The notes beneath the pieces are model-generated. The model saw only the letters and a list, made by a program, of their open reading frames with translations, was not told the origin of the DNA and made no database searches. The position numbers and the translations under genes were made by a program. Positions 24,857 through 38,385 of a stretch of 64,000 nt of DNA are shown here, one piece after another (the first letter of the stretch is position 1; each line of letters opens with the position of its first letter). The stretch is from Megamerina dolium (taxonomy: Eukaryota > Arthropoda > Insecta > Diptera > Megamerinidae). Location of the stretch: contig OY978528.1 in the NCBI GenBank assembly GCA_963854835.1, positions 53,726,508-53,790,507 of the forward strand, in the 5' to 3' direction.

Positions 24857-25734
24857 TAGCTTTGGCCGATGCCCAACTTATACCGCAGAATGTTCCGGGC
24901 CCGTCAGTGGAGAAGATGAGCTAGCTCTAACTAGTTCGTCCGCCCCTTCATTGTCTTCAATTCCTTTGTGCCCCGGCACCCAAAACAATGTGACCTTGTT
25001 TCGCATAAAGAGTTTTTGTAGGATAAGGAATCATTCGGTGACTAGTTTTGAGGAGAACTCACATGAGGAGAGAGATGTGATGGCAACTTGGCTGTCTGAG
25101 CAAACAAGAATGCGCGCTCATTTGAGCCCTTTGGAATGTATATGACGTGCACAATGTTCTACGGCATGTATTTCTGTTTGGAAAACAGTTGGACACGAGC
25201 TCATTGCGACAGATATGCGGATATTAGAACCGTATATCCCGGCGCCTGTACCTTCGTCTGTCTTCGATCCGTCTGTGAACCAAACGTAATTATGTTTTGA
25301 GGGTAATAAGTTGTTATTCGTTTTCCATTCCAGTCTGTCTGGGATGATTGTGGAGAAGCGCCTGCGATAGTTAGTTCTTGAGGCATGGAATCTGAGTTAG
25401 AACATATTTCCATATTTGGTATGTTTTTGATGAACTCGAAGTTGAACTATGGGAAAGGTTCATGCGAATGACATTCACGGATTGCTGATGTTTTGATAAC
25501 TTTTGGCCACCACACCACTGCAGCGTAGGTTACAATTGGCTGAACCATGGTGCTGTACATCCAGAAAACTATTTTATTTCTTATCTTGGCTTCCCAGAAA
25601 ATTTTCAATACAATATGAACCTAAAAGCACCTAAAAATCTACAAAAATTCTCGTAATGTCTCAGTATTTTACCTCTCTATATCCAAAATTAATGTTTTTA
25701 CAATTTTAAATCATCTAATTAAATTTGTCTCATT

Positions 25735-25760
25735 TTCTTTTCTTTACAGAAGGTAAGCAG
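25735..25760 (+). other. Adjacent splice acceptor and donor (NAGNAG plus GTAAGC)
   Basis: A pyrimidine-rich tract 'ttttcttttctttacag' ends at 25749, followed by AAG and then the strong donor GTAAGC at 25753. This would be either a 3-nt exon or, using the second AG of the CAGAAG, a zero-length exon of the type used for recursive splicing in long fly introns. No coding evidence supports it, so it may be chance. Confidence 0.25.
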
Positions 25761-26730
25761 ATGGTATTATCATACTACTTTGTACTAGCCTACATACATA
25801 TATATATACATATATGAGTATAAATCATAGATCTCGTGCTATTGTCTCTCAAATCACAAATATACCACAAACAATTAAAATCAAAAACAAAACAAAAAAC
25901 GTGAGTAATTAAAATATATAATATTATAACGATAATGAATATGAATTTACCATAAAACGCCCACTTAATAAATACAACAACAAGAAGATCAGAAGAAGAA
26001 GAAGAAGAAAAATATTTTCAAATAATTATGTGGGTGTACTTATGTGTCTGCATAGTGGGTACAATGATGAAAAAGAATATAAAGTATTTACTTTGCTGTC
26101 GTCATTGACACTTGATGATATCACATGTGTACATGCCATACATACGTATGTAGACATTTATCAATTTATATGTATATACACATATGTATGTTTGTATATT
26201 TCAACTTTTTCATTTGTATTCAAATAATTAAGCTGCCACTTTCAATTGTAAAAATAATCAATATTATTTTATTAATTTTTTAGTTTAATTGGTATTTTTA
26301 TAGGACGTACACCAATCCGACTTGAATTCATTTCATATGGAATTCATTAATTTTATATTACTATCTATCTATCTATCTATATATTATATATTATATATTA
26401 TTAGTATGTTTGAAGTATAATTTCCTTCAAAATTAAATACACAATCCCAAAAAAAAAGAAATGTTTGATGTCCGACCTAGCAGAGTAGTCAAATTCTATG
26501 GATGTTAGATCGTTAAAACCTAATCGGCCTCCAGGTTTCTTTCCTACCTCGAAAAAACTGCAAAAAATGTATTAAAATAATGTGATTTTGGAATGCTGAA
26601 ACAGAATCCGAATGATTTCTTTACAGCCTCAGAAGGCCTGCAAAAATAGACGAAAACTTTGTGCTATTAGGTCATGAGAGTGATAGTGGAAAACTGACCA
26701 CAAATTCGGATTATGAGACCTAATAGCCTA
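25761..26730. other. Unannotated AT-rich stretch
   Basis: It contains (GAA)n near 25993-26008 and (CTAT)n at about 26361-26381. No gene is recognised. Confidence 0.5.
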
Positions 26731-27209
26731 GACAGATGGCAGCGTTAATCCGGATTAACGAGTTAACTCGAAATAATTCAGGCATTAACTGCAGCTAATT
26801 CGCATTAGCTATAGAATTAATTCTGAAAATTAAAGAGGATTATGGCAATTTTCGATAGCAACACTGCTGAAAATTAACAGCTGTTTTCTATTGTGAATTT
26901 TTTCTTAATGCAACTTACAAAATAATAGGTGTGTTCGCTAACAAAAAAAACTTTCAACAATTGTTAACAATTTTCGATAGGACAAATAAATCCAGCTGTC
27001 AATTGCGTACTCTGAATGTCAATTTACAAGTTTCTGATAGTTTTCAGTTCACGTACTTCTTGTATATTTTCTCATATCGAGAGTGACAGATGACAGAAAT
27101 TTTAATATAATTTAATCCGTTTAATTAATCCGCAATATTGCCGTCTGTCAGGTTAGTATTTTATTTGGATTAAGTGTGCCGTTAATCCGGATTAAGGCTG
27201 TCGTGTGTC
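26731..27209. mobile_element. MITE with ~32-bp TIRs, TA duplication
   Basis: The left end reads GACAGATGGCAGC plus GTTAATCCGGATTAACG. The reverse complement of the right end reads GACACACGACAGC plus CTTAATCCGGATTAACG, so about 26 of 30 positions agree. TA lies immediately outside both (26729-26730 and 27210-27211), as in Tc1/mariner-type insertion. The 479-bp body has no open frame. A second end-like segment (GACAGACGGCAATATTGCGG on the minus strand) occurs just inside the right end near 27130-27155, suggesting a duplicated terminus. Confidence 0.8.
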
Positions 27210-27211
27210 TA

Positions 27212-30200
27212 GACTATAAAATCCATATAATGTGTGGCTCCGTCAGACATATTACTATTTTATGGGACTGTGATATTTGAAGAAGAATAATCGAATTGTT
27301 GACAATTAAGTCATTTTTGTATAAACTATATTCTTTCTATGTTCTTTTAGAGCAACTGTTGTATGTATGACGCTCATCATAAAATGTGCAATTTTTTTGC
27401 CAACTGAGTGACCTAACTATTTATTTAGTTAGGTATTCAAATATTTATACAAAAATATTTAATTTATTCATTTACTTAATTCCCGTATACATTAAATTCA
27501 CATCAAAACATTTATAATATTTTAAAACTATTTTTGAGCTTTCAATAATATTTTACCATCATATTTTTTTTTTAATTTCCATAATTAACTTAATTATTTC
27601 AAAATATGCATTTTTTCTTCGTTTTTTAATTTTATTTATTTTCATATTTTCTTTTTATTTATGTGTTAAATAAAACTCCTCCTTAAACTATGTATAAGCT
27701 ATTTGTGTAATATTTAAAAAGAAAACAATGTGTAAATAAATATTTATTTATCCCACTGCATCTACACAGAGACATGTATTCATATATCACGAGCTGGTAA
27801 TAAAATTCATTGTTATCGCGTTTACTTACTGCTGCTAACGAAGTAATTTTCATTACTATTATTCTTTTTTTTTTTAACTCCCATTTTTTATCTTGTGAAC
27901 ACAAATATTTACTGCGGTTTTCAACCATTCCAATGCACTTAGCACTTGAGTAAACAAGTGCCTTTCATCATCATTATTACTATCTTCATTATTATCTTTT
28001 ATGCATGTATCTTAATTTCTTTCTCTTAGCAACATATTCATTTGCATAAAGAAGTATATTCAACATAAATAACAACAACGTAACCAAGAAGAACATCACA
28101 ATCATGCACTCTCACGTGTGCAGAGCAAAACCAAAAAAAAAACTAAAATTTACTCGTAGATGTAGGTGAAAAAAAGCATTAATATAAAAATAATTTTTTA
28201 AGTAAATAAAAGTTGAAAATGTAAACGATTTCAATTGAATTTACAATTCGTTTTGTTTAAGAATTAATGTTAATAAATAATGTAAACATTTATCTATGTT
28301 TTTGGCTCAAATAAACAAAATTCAACAATGACTCTGAATGTACTTAGCACTTTTAACAAACAACAACATCTTGAGCATTGTACAAAACAGTCAACAGTAT
28401 CATAGAATGCCTTTCAAGCAAAGCAAATGTAGAAGAAAGAAGTTATAAACTAATAAATAACAATAGTGATTTCTAATTAGACACCATAATCAGCTGAAAA
28501 TAAACTAAGAGTTTACCCAAATATTGCGATTTTAAGGCTGTACAGGCTTACAGGTCTGCTAAAAATAAGAACCTATATTTTTTTTACCTAATTCGGACGT
28601 CCATTAATTTCATTAAAAAATATTTAACAAATATTTATTGTATATAGGTACATAGTCCTATATATTGTACATACAATACTCATATATTGTAAGTGTCTCA
28701 AGTGGATTTAAGTCTAACTAAAACAAACCCATATCATCATTTTAAAATGATTTCCATTGAATTATTGCTCAGTCATATTACTTGTATGTACCACACACAC
28801 AGCCAGACAGACGCACGTCACGTCGCATGTTGTTGATGTCATTGATAATGACATTTTCCATGATTCGATATAGCTCCAATATTTGTGGGCATGTGTCGAT
28901 GACACTTCAAAATTGGTTGCATTTTGCTTATTTAGTAAATTTGTTCATCTCTTCTTTTTCTTCATGAAATTTTTGATATATTTTCCAAATTCAATCCCGT
29001 TGTTTATTGTTTTTTTTTCGGTCCATCTGACAATGCAAGCATGAAAGTGCTCCAATTTCATGATTTTTATTGTTGGAAGGTGTGTTGTTTTGCTGTTGTT
29101 TTTGTTGATAAATTTTTACTAAGAATTCTATTTTTGAATATGCTCATGTGTGTGTGAGTGAGCGTGTAAATTTGATGAGATGATTGTTTGTGTTGTGATT
29201 TTGAATTTACATACTTAAACTTTTTTTCTCGTAAGTAGTTACCTATGTAACATGATGTTTGATACTACACTTTCTTAGATTAGATCATTTTTTTTTTCAT
29301 TATTTTATCAGGAAAATTCCAACCTACACTTAATCAAAAACAGTTTCCTTCTTTCAAGATAATAGCGTACAGATATTATTGAGCTTAATTTTAATTGTTT
29401 TCCGTTTTCTTTTTGTAATAAAATTACCCTTGCCTAATACCAATAGTCATGTTCAAGAGATTCTCGTTTTATGTAGACATTTAATAATATTAGGCTTATA
29501 GCTTCTTGTTGTTAATTCGTTGATATCCTACTTTCCACACCCATTCAAAACTTGTCTTCTCTTTACTTTCGAATGTAGTGCATACATATGAGCACATACT
29601 TATATGTAGGTAAATATGATGGCGACATTAATGCTCCCATGTTATTTCCCCACTCACACAATTTTAATTACTCTTTGAGGTATTAAGCGTATTTAAAAGT
29701 GTAATAGTTGAGTGTGTAAGTGTGTGGGTAGTATTTAATGCAGCTTGTTATTGCATTAATAATTTTCACAATTGTTGTCTTGGCTATTTATTTCCATTTT
29801 TTTTTATTGTATAAACTGGATTAACAGTACTCCATTACATCATATTTGATTTATAATATAAAAATTGAAAATGGAATACTTATTTATAATATTTCTTTAT
29901 TACAAATAAAAACTAGTACTTTTTACTAACGGTGGATGACCTGTGTAACTACAGACTTTCATGAATTTCTTAAGGCAGAACTGCTAAAGATTTGTTAACA
30001 AATTTTACGCCATTTTGTGCAGTTGTTCAGTAATATTATACATAATTTTTTTTAAATAACGTAATCAAATTGGTCTGCTTTTGACAGGAACTGGAACTGT
30101 ACCTACCCAAAATGATCATGCACCGAATATCTGAAACGAAAAGCGAACATAACCCCTGATTCTTAAACCACTACCGAGGCACTGACGTCATGGTTTTGCG

Positions 30201-30279
30201 AAATTGACCAAAATTATCAATATCATTCATAAACAGCTAAATTCCTAAAACAAGTTTTGCAATTTGGGTTCAATTAACT
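27212..30279. other. Unannotated AT-rich stretch
   Basis: No element ends or coding domains are supported. Around 28790-28905 the minus strand has a slightly GC-richer open stretch (reads CPQILELYRIMENVIIND) without convincing splice sites, which I do not call. The rest is T-rich simple sequence. Confidence 0.45.
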
Positions 30280-31950
30280 CGATTATTATCATAGGGTTGT
30301 ATTGCACTGCGACCCTAGGACTATTGAGCACCCCATAATGGACTAGAGTATTTCTCTAAGTCCAGCATCTATATGAAAGTTTAGAGATAGATCCTACCCT
30401 AATGTACTTTAGCAGATTTTCCGGTATTATAAATTCTCCGAAATTTTTCTTTCTTGTATGCATACGTGCTGGGCACGTTCCCAACACATATTTTGCAGTT
30501 TCATTCTCCTCCCTGTAATATCGGCAGGTTTCATCCGAGAAGATTCCCAGTACAGTTAGGTGATAATTCAGTCTGCAATGTCCTGTCAATAATCCCGTGA
30601 TGATTCTTATATTATTCTTGTTTAAACTGATACATTCCTCAATTCGTTTTAGGTAATAGGACCCTAAAAGTGTCTTGGATTGGCACAACCCTGGTAGGTT
30701 TTCCCAGTATGATTGTCTTTCTGATTTTTCACTCCTTTTAATGAGCATGGATAAAGATCCATTGCCCAGACCACAGAAGGGTTCTGGTCCTACAAAGGGT
30801 GTTGCTGCTCCCTTCCACGCAAGCCTATCATCTAGCTCGTTGCCTCCAACTCCAATATGTCCTAGAACCCAAAGGATCTATAATTGGTTATTTTCATGTT
30901 TATTCAGCTTGTCAAGACATTCTCACACCAGTTTTGATTTCACCTGGTTAGAGTTCAGTGCCTTGATAGCAGCCTGACTGTCTGTCAGGATTTCAATCCT
31001 TCAATTCCGGTATTGGCGCATGTTGTTGAAGTGTTCACACTTGTCAATCGCGTATATTTCCGCTTGAAAGACAGTAGTATTGTTACCTAAAGACTCGGAG
31101 TATTTTATCCCCGGGTCTCTCACTCGTGCTCCGGCCCCTTCATTAGTCAAGGAGCCGTCCTTGAACCATGTTATCATGTTCTGGTTTATCCCGTATGTTT
31201 TAGATATACCTTCCCATTTGTTTTTATTACTGAGCTCTGTTTGGAATCACTTAGTAAAGCTAAATTTCATATGCATTGAGTCCCTCGGCATTCCGACTTC
31301 AGGATGTTGTTTTATTATATTTTTTGCGGTCCATCGATCTGCCTGCTACGCTATTATCAGCAGTAATTCTCATGATAGCCTTCTTTGCTTGGGACTGGAT
31401 GTGAATATGAAGAGGTGTAAATTCCAAGAGAACTTGACGCTGTTGGACATGTACGCATAGCTCCTGTTATACATACGCATGCTAGTCTCTGAATCCTGCT
31501 GAGTATGGTGGTAACAGTTTGAAGCTTTGTACAGTTCTCCCAGACGACAGCACCGTAGCTTATCATGGGTCTAACGATTACAGTGTATATCCATTTTTGG
31601 TATCTTTGGGGTGCAACCCCAACTTTTCCCTGCTATCTATTTGCAAATTATAAATATTCTAGTGGCCTATTTCGCCACATTTTCTATATGCGTCCAACAT
31701 CGTAGACGCTGGTCTAGTACTACGCCCAGAAATTTGACTTCTTTCTGTAGCTCTATCTCTGCATCGTCTAAGGTAATAGTTTTTAGATTCCTAAGCTTGT
31801 ACTTCCTAGTGAATGGAACAATTGTGGTTTTTGCTGGGTGAATGTTCAGCCCCACTTTGCTGCACCATTTTCTTGTTAGTTTTAGTCCTAGCACGATTCT
31901 GTCACAAAGAGTATTTTCAAACTTTCCTCCACATATCAATCGATACTCGA
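30280..31950 (-). pseudogene. RNase H-containing LINE relic (5' truncated)
   Basis: Read on the minus strand from 31950, blocks appear in LINE order. RT thumb comes first (GLKLTRKWCSKVGLNIHPAK, VKFLGVVLDQRLRCWTHIEN), then the connection domain (MISYGAVVWENCTKLQTVTT). RNase H follows with all three acidic signatures visible (FKDGSLTNEGAGA; FQAEIYAIDKC; LTDSQAAIKALN) and then LGHIGVGGNEL. The C-terminus is LLTGHCRLNYHL with a degraded zinc knuckle near ETCRYYREENETAKYVL (second Cys replaced by Tyr). The element falls in the I/LOA-like group. Multiple stops and frame shifts are present; endonuclease and RT palm are absent. It resembles the relic at 24165-25640 but is a separate, less decayed family member or relative. 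Confidence 0.8.
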
Positions 31951-32029
31951 ATATCGCATTTAATTTTTCTCCCAACTGACATTTTCCATTTTTCAAATTA
32001 GGACATACATTTAAATTTGAAAATGTGTC

Positions 32030-32089
32030 AATTTTTGCAATAATGTGAGACAATTGGGAAACAAATTTTTTGACATTATTGCAAAAATT
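32030..32089. repeat. Perfect 17-bp inverted repeat
   Basis: AATTTTTGCAATAATGT (32030-32046) and its exact reverse complement (32073-32089) surround a 26-nt spacer, just beyond the 5' breakpoint of the LINE relic. It could be the end of another palindromic element; AT-richness raises the chance expectation. Confidence 0.6.
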
Positions 32090-33989
<1,900 letters not shown>

Positions 33990-34177
33990 TATGATATCAT
34001 AAATGTAATTGGATTCGGGCAAAGACAAAAGTTTATACGTCCAAAGAGGAGGAAAATACGTATATTCAAAGAAAGGAGTAAAGTGATAGAACATTTTGTT
34101 TGGATATTTATTGTAAATTTTATTTTATCTATTATTATAATTGTTATTGGTAAATTAACGCAAAAAAAATGTGTGCT

Positions 34178-34758
34178 GGGGATAAAGTATGCGTCTCTTT
34201 TCGTAGTAGTCGGCACACCATAACTATACAAATTATTATTACAACTGGCAATGCTGCAATGCTGCAATGCATTTGACAGTTGGAAAGTTATTCAGTATCA
34301 AATATTGAATGAAATATCTCTACAATAAATGGAAAAATACGATGGAAAAATACGATGGAAACAAGTAAAAACATACATTTTGGTCTTTATGGTTAAAGTT
34401 ATTTTATCGAAAATAACAACCAAGAACTTTATCAGTTTATTTTGACGTCAACGATGCACGCTGTCATGGTGTGCCTTTCTTTGAAAAGGTCAGTGTGTTA
34501 AAATTGATCAATAGAAACACTATTTAACTACTTTTGTATAATGGCAAAAATTTGTTCAAAAATGGTCGTGGACACAGTAAGGTCAAGCTTTATAGACATT
34601 GGCCAAACCTAGGCTCACTTCGATTAAGGTGATTCTATATGGGAATCGTAAAACATGATCTTGTATCGGTCAGCCACCAAATATACTAGAAACTTGATAA
34701 ATAGTGATATATTTCAATTTGAACATTATCAAAACATGTATGCCTATACTTTATCCCC
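34178..34758. mobile_element. Candidate DNA element with 13-bp inverted ends
   Basis: GGGGATAAAGTAT (34178-34190) recurs as its exact reverse complement at 34746-34758. Inside it a second inverted pair, GGCACACCAT at 34212-34221 and its complement at 34466-34475, may mark a nested palindromic element. Short direct repeats 'aatgctgc' (34249-34272) and 'gatggaaaaatac' (34329-34360) are also present. No transposase or duplication is seen, so this rests only on the inverted repeats. Confidence 0.35.
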
Positions 34759-36209
34759 AAAACAAATATAAATCATGTAAAAAGCAACCAGCTTTTTATA
34801 TGATCAGTAGCGACGGATAGAACTATTATTGTAATTAAGACTATATTTATTTCTTATTATTTTTCAAATTTTACCAATGAAAAGCTAAAAAAATTTATTG
34901 TTTTTATTATTATTTCTTTACCTGGAATTATTTAATCAGTTCATATCATTTATGTTATGTTCAGTAACAAGTTGTGAACTCCAATATTCGAGTCCATGCA
35001 CAATAACCCAAATTAAGAATTTTTAAGGAAGAACTACAGTCAAAAGATTATTTCTTATTGGTAAATATTTTGTAAGCATCACTAATAATAATAAATAATT
35101 ACAAAAGGAAATTTGTTCTCACACCAAACCATACATGATAATGGTGAAGAGTGTTCATTGACTGTCTGCTTGCTTTTGTTTTTGACATTCTCAACACAGC
35201 AGCCATCAGAAATTTCCAATGAAATATAAAATGTTTGCAATAAAAATTGGTATTTTATTTCATTTTTTTTTTCCAATATATTCTGTTCAATTTAATAATG
35301 CTACTAATACGCGCATGAGTGCCTCATATAAATATGGGTATTTTTAAATTAAATCATAAAGGAAAAGCAAAAAGCATCCGCACAAATAAAGATCTTCAAT
35401 TTTATTAGTTTGTACATATATTTTAGTATATATGTATGTAATTTTGAAAGTGGTGTCAGATTGAAAATATAAAAAGAAGTGTTAATTACCAAACAGCAAT
35501 CGCAAGCTCAATGAAATCACTGACTTACGATCTTTTCCATTTTATTATTTTAATTTTTTTGTTTTTTTTTTTTTTTGTAGTGATTATTGTTGTAAAATCA
35601 ACCATTAAACATGATAATTAAAATTATAAATAAAAAATAGGCTTTTTGAAAAGCAACACGAAATTTAAATTGACTTACTCGAGCGAATGTCATTTTAAAT
35701 GAATTCGAAAGTACAATGCCATATCACATTAAAATGTCTCGCCAAGCTTTAATATGTATATGTGTACATTGTGACAGCACAATGTCTTAATGTGGTCAAG
35801 ACAAATAGGTAGAGATTCTGTAACATTTTGAGTCATCAAGTAACATGTATTGTATGTATGTATGTATAAATGTAAATAAGTGATATTCCCTTGACCACAG
35901 AATAACAATTTTTCTTGGAAATTGCATGAATGAATGTACAATTTTACGCCTACAATAAAATGCTACTGCATTTACTTTTCGATTTTATTTTATTTAGTCA
36001 ATATTACATGTATATAATCAACTTGACATTTATCGGCATTTTTCTGGTAATGTGATAATAATAGTATGCAATTTTATTAACACTTCATAATATTGAATTA
36101 TTACAAATGAAATTAAAATCATCAGTTTTATCCTAAACAGCTTCATTTTTACAGTAATGACATCACCATCATTATAATAATATAATCATAATCATCATTA
36201 GACAACAAA
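34759..36209. other. Unannotated AT-rich stretch
   Basis: No domain or element ends are recognised. T-run near 35558-35577 and simple gtatgtatgtat near 35850. Confidence 0.5.
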
Positions 36210-36364
36210 TAATAAATTTAATATCGAAAAGATTTTTCTTTTGAACGGTACCCACCTGTCGGCAAGCAATTGGCAATTCTTCCAGCAGTAACAATTTGCC
36301 ATGGAAAAGCTTCTAAAAGAACTCTGTGACAAAGTAGCTCTCTTCTAATATTGTTCAAAATTTA
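36210..36364 (+). mobile_element. SINE body fragment with internal deletion
   Basis: It matches the body of the complete SINE at 24473-24840. It starts at 'atatcgaaaagatttttctt' and runs through 'ggtaccca', 'tgtcggcaagcaattggcaa', 'gccatg.aaaagcttctaaa' and 'actctgtgacaaag'. It then skips about 60 bp and picks up 'tctaatattgttcaaaattta' (tctaatactgtccaatattta in the full copy). The tRNA head and the usual SINE tail are absent; the sequence continues straight into an RTE 3' end. Confidence 0.82.
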
Positions 36365-36373
36365 ACAAAATTT

Positions 36374-36490
36374 GGAATTTCTAACTGACGCCAACTAGCG
36401 AAGGACAGAGCTGGTTGGTGAAGCATGCTAGATTCGGCCTAAATCGATTTTCGGTTGTAATGGCCACATCAGTAAGTAACTAAGTAGTAG
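36374..36490 (+). mobile_element. RTE LINE 3' end joined to the SINE body
   Basis: From 'ggaatttctaactgacgcca' through 'agcatgctagattcggccta' and 'atcgattttcggttgtaatg' to 'gccacatcagtaagtaac', this matches the last ~120 bp of the RTE element at 58590-61716, including the AGTA-type tail. It begins within about 10 bp of the SINE fragment in the same orientation. Either a LINE fragment inserted exactly there, or this is a SINE copy that acquired an RTE tail. Confidence 0.88.
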
Positions 36491-38237
36491 CATCAACCGC
36501 ATCAACAGTAAGGTAATCCAATTTTATTAAAATTCTTAACCAAATAAAAAAAAAATAATACGTTAGCTACTTCATTAGCTGTATGTTCAGCTACTCGTAT
36601 TTAAGTTATAACTTTTAAGCAAATGGATTCTTTGAAAATGTCACATGATCTTTATTTTTGCGATGCCTTCACCCTGATATCAAAGCACACATAGAAAATT
36701 ACTATATGTATATTATATATATAAATGTATATAGTAAAATACTAACGAATATCTAATCTCTGTACCAAAAAGCACGTTCTACATATCTTTCCTACTTATT
36801 TTCATCAATCAACACTCGAGCGCACTATTGTCTATCATCAATATCAACACCACCATTTTTGGTACAGGGTCGCCATGTTGCTGTTCAACATTCTTGTGCA
36901 AACATTTGTAATGTTTGTGTGTTCTCTGCATGTTCTTGTGTGCGTGTGAGTACCACTCCTAATCACATTAAATCTGTCATTAAGTCAGTGTGATTTACTT
37001 GATAGAATTGTGTAACTTGTCAGCATTATCGTTGTCATCGTTGTGGTCGTCGTCAACTTCTATACGAATACATGCATATACATAGTACTATAAGTATAAG
37101 TTAGTGTCGACTATTATGATTCTATTCTCTTAAGCACGATGCTACCAACATTCTAATGCAATTGTTCATTTGCATTGAGTGTATATGTGTATATGTACAT
37201 CAATGCTCCATCTCAGCCAATTGACACTCAATTGAGACTGACACCTAAATTGATATCAACTCTTATTCTACATTTTGTGTGCGTTCATGATAATACATTT
37301 GTTACCTGCTTGTTTTTTATTTATACCATAATATCTCTATTATGAATAGAGTTGAGATATTTTCTACATTTTGTATTCTTTTACTAACCTTTGTAATAAA
37401 CCATTAACACCATGTTAATACTCTTTTATTGTTTGTATATTGAACAATAATAATATATGATCATAATTAGAAAAGTTTATGTAAGTTTTTATTGAACATT
37501 CGTGCTGTTGTAGTTATTTAATGGGTCACCAGGGACCTTAATCCTTTAAGCAATGCCCAGTAAAACAATATTTTATAAAAATTGTCAATTTGCTCCGAAT
37601 TATTATTTATTTCAAAAGAAATTGTTCCAAACGTCATATGATGCGAACAGAGGAAAACCGACAAATATTAATTTTTAAAGAAGAAATGAAATTTTAATTT
37701 TTACACAGAAATGGACCATAATTTTGTGAGGGTATCTGATGGAATATCTGTACCTAGATTGTAAACTATAAGCTTAAAAAAAATCAAGTCAATGTCAAAT
37801 AAACGTGTACAAACTGGCACTGTCATAAAATTGTAGTACCTCGTTTGTGAGCATATCTCAAGGGTCCTAAAATAATAGTGCACTTCTTCGATGAACTGCG
37901 TAAAAATATTAAAATTAGACAAAAATAATTTTTATGTAAAACATAAATCAGAAATAGGTTTAAATTTAATTTTTTTACGATATTGCTTAAATATATAAAT
38001 CATAATTGATTTCTATGGATGAGGCAATCAATGTTAGTCTATCTTATATGGATCATTTGCAAACAAAACGTACGATACGTAGCAGGAATTTTTTTTTTTT
38101 ATTTCTTAGTGATTGATAAGTTAATTAATTCGTTCGATTACGTAAATTATTATTCTTATCTTATCCTTATCTTTTTTTTTATATTTTTGCATTTTTGTAA
38201 AATATTTTCCACAATGTCACTTTTTATAAAAATGTGC
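36491..38237. other. Unannotated AT-rich stretch
   Basis: No gene or element ends recognised. Poly-T/A runs near 36545 and 38090; otherwise ordinary AT-rich sequence. Confidence 0.5.
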
Positions 38238-38385
38238 AAAACTAATAAATAAGTTTAGAAAATGTAAGAACTAGGTCTTCTATGCTATTTGCTATGCGTA
38301 AAGTAAGAAGCAAAAACTAATAAATAAGTTTAGAAAATGTAAGAACTAGGTCTTCTATGCTATTTGCTATGCGTAAAGTAAGAAG
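38238..38385. repeat. Perfect 73-bp tandem duplication
   Basis: The 73-bp segment 38238-38310 (starts aaaactaataaat, ends aaagtaagaag) is repeated without a mismatch at 38313-38385, with two bases between (period 75). Absence of divergence in a region full of decayed repeats implies a very recent duplication or an assembly artefact. Confidence 0.93.

Larger units (their letters stand above)
24165..25640 (-). pseudogene. RNase H-containing LINE relic, interrupted by a SINE
   Basis: On the minus strand, from 25640 downwards, I read a post-RT block (WMYSTMVQPIVTYAAVVWWP). Next comes an RNase H start (DGSKTDEGTGAGIYG with its Asp, then FQTEIHAVEHCA with its Glu). After the SINE at 24473-24840 comes the C-terminal block SRTNLRLITGYLSGH with a zinc knuckle ECRLCLEEDETSIHILCECP (CCHC). 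This order is that of I/LOA-group non-LTR retrotransposons. Several frame shifts and stops are present and the RT and endonuclease are missing, so it is an old 5'-truncated copy. The 3' end near 24165 is approximate. Confidence 0.75.

Noticed and set aside
28790..28905. Minus-strand protein-like stretch (CPQILELYRIMENVIIND)
   Set aside because: No usable acceptor or donor at its edges and no family resemblance.
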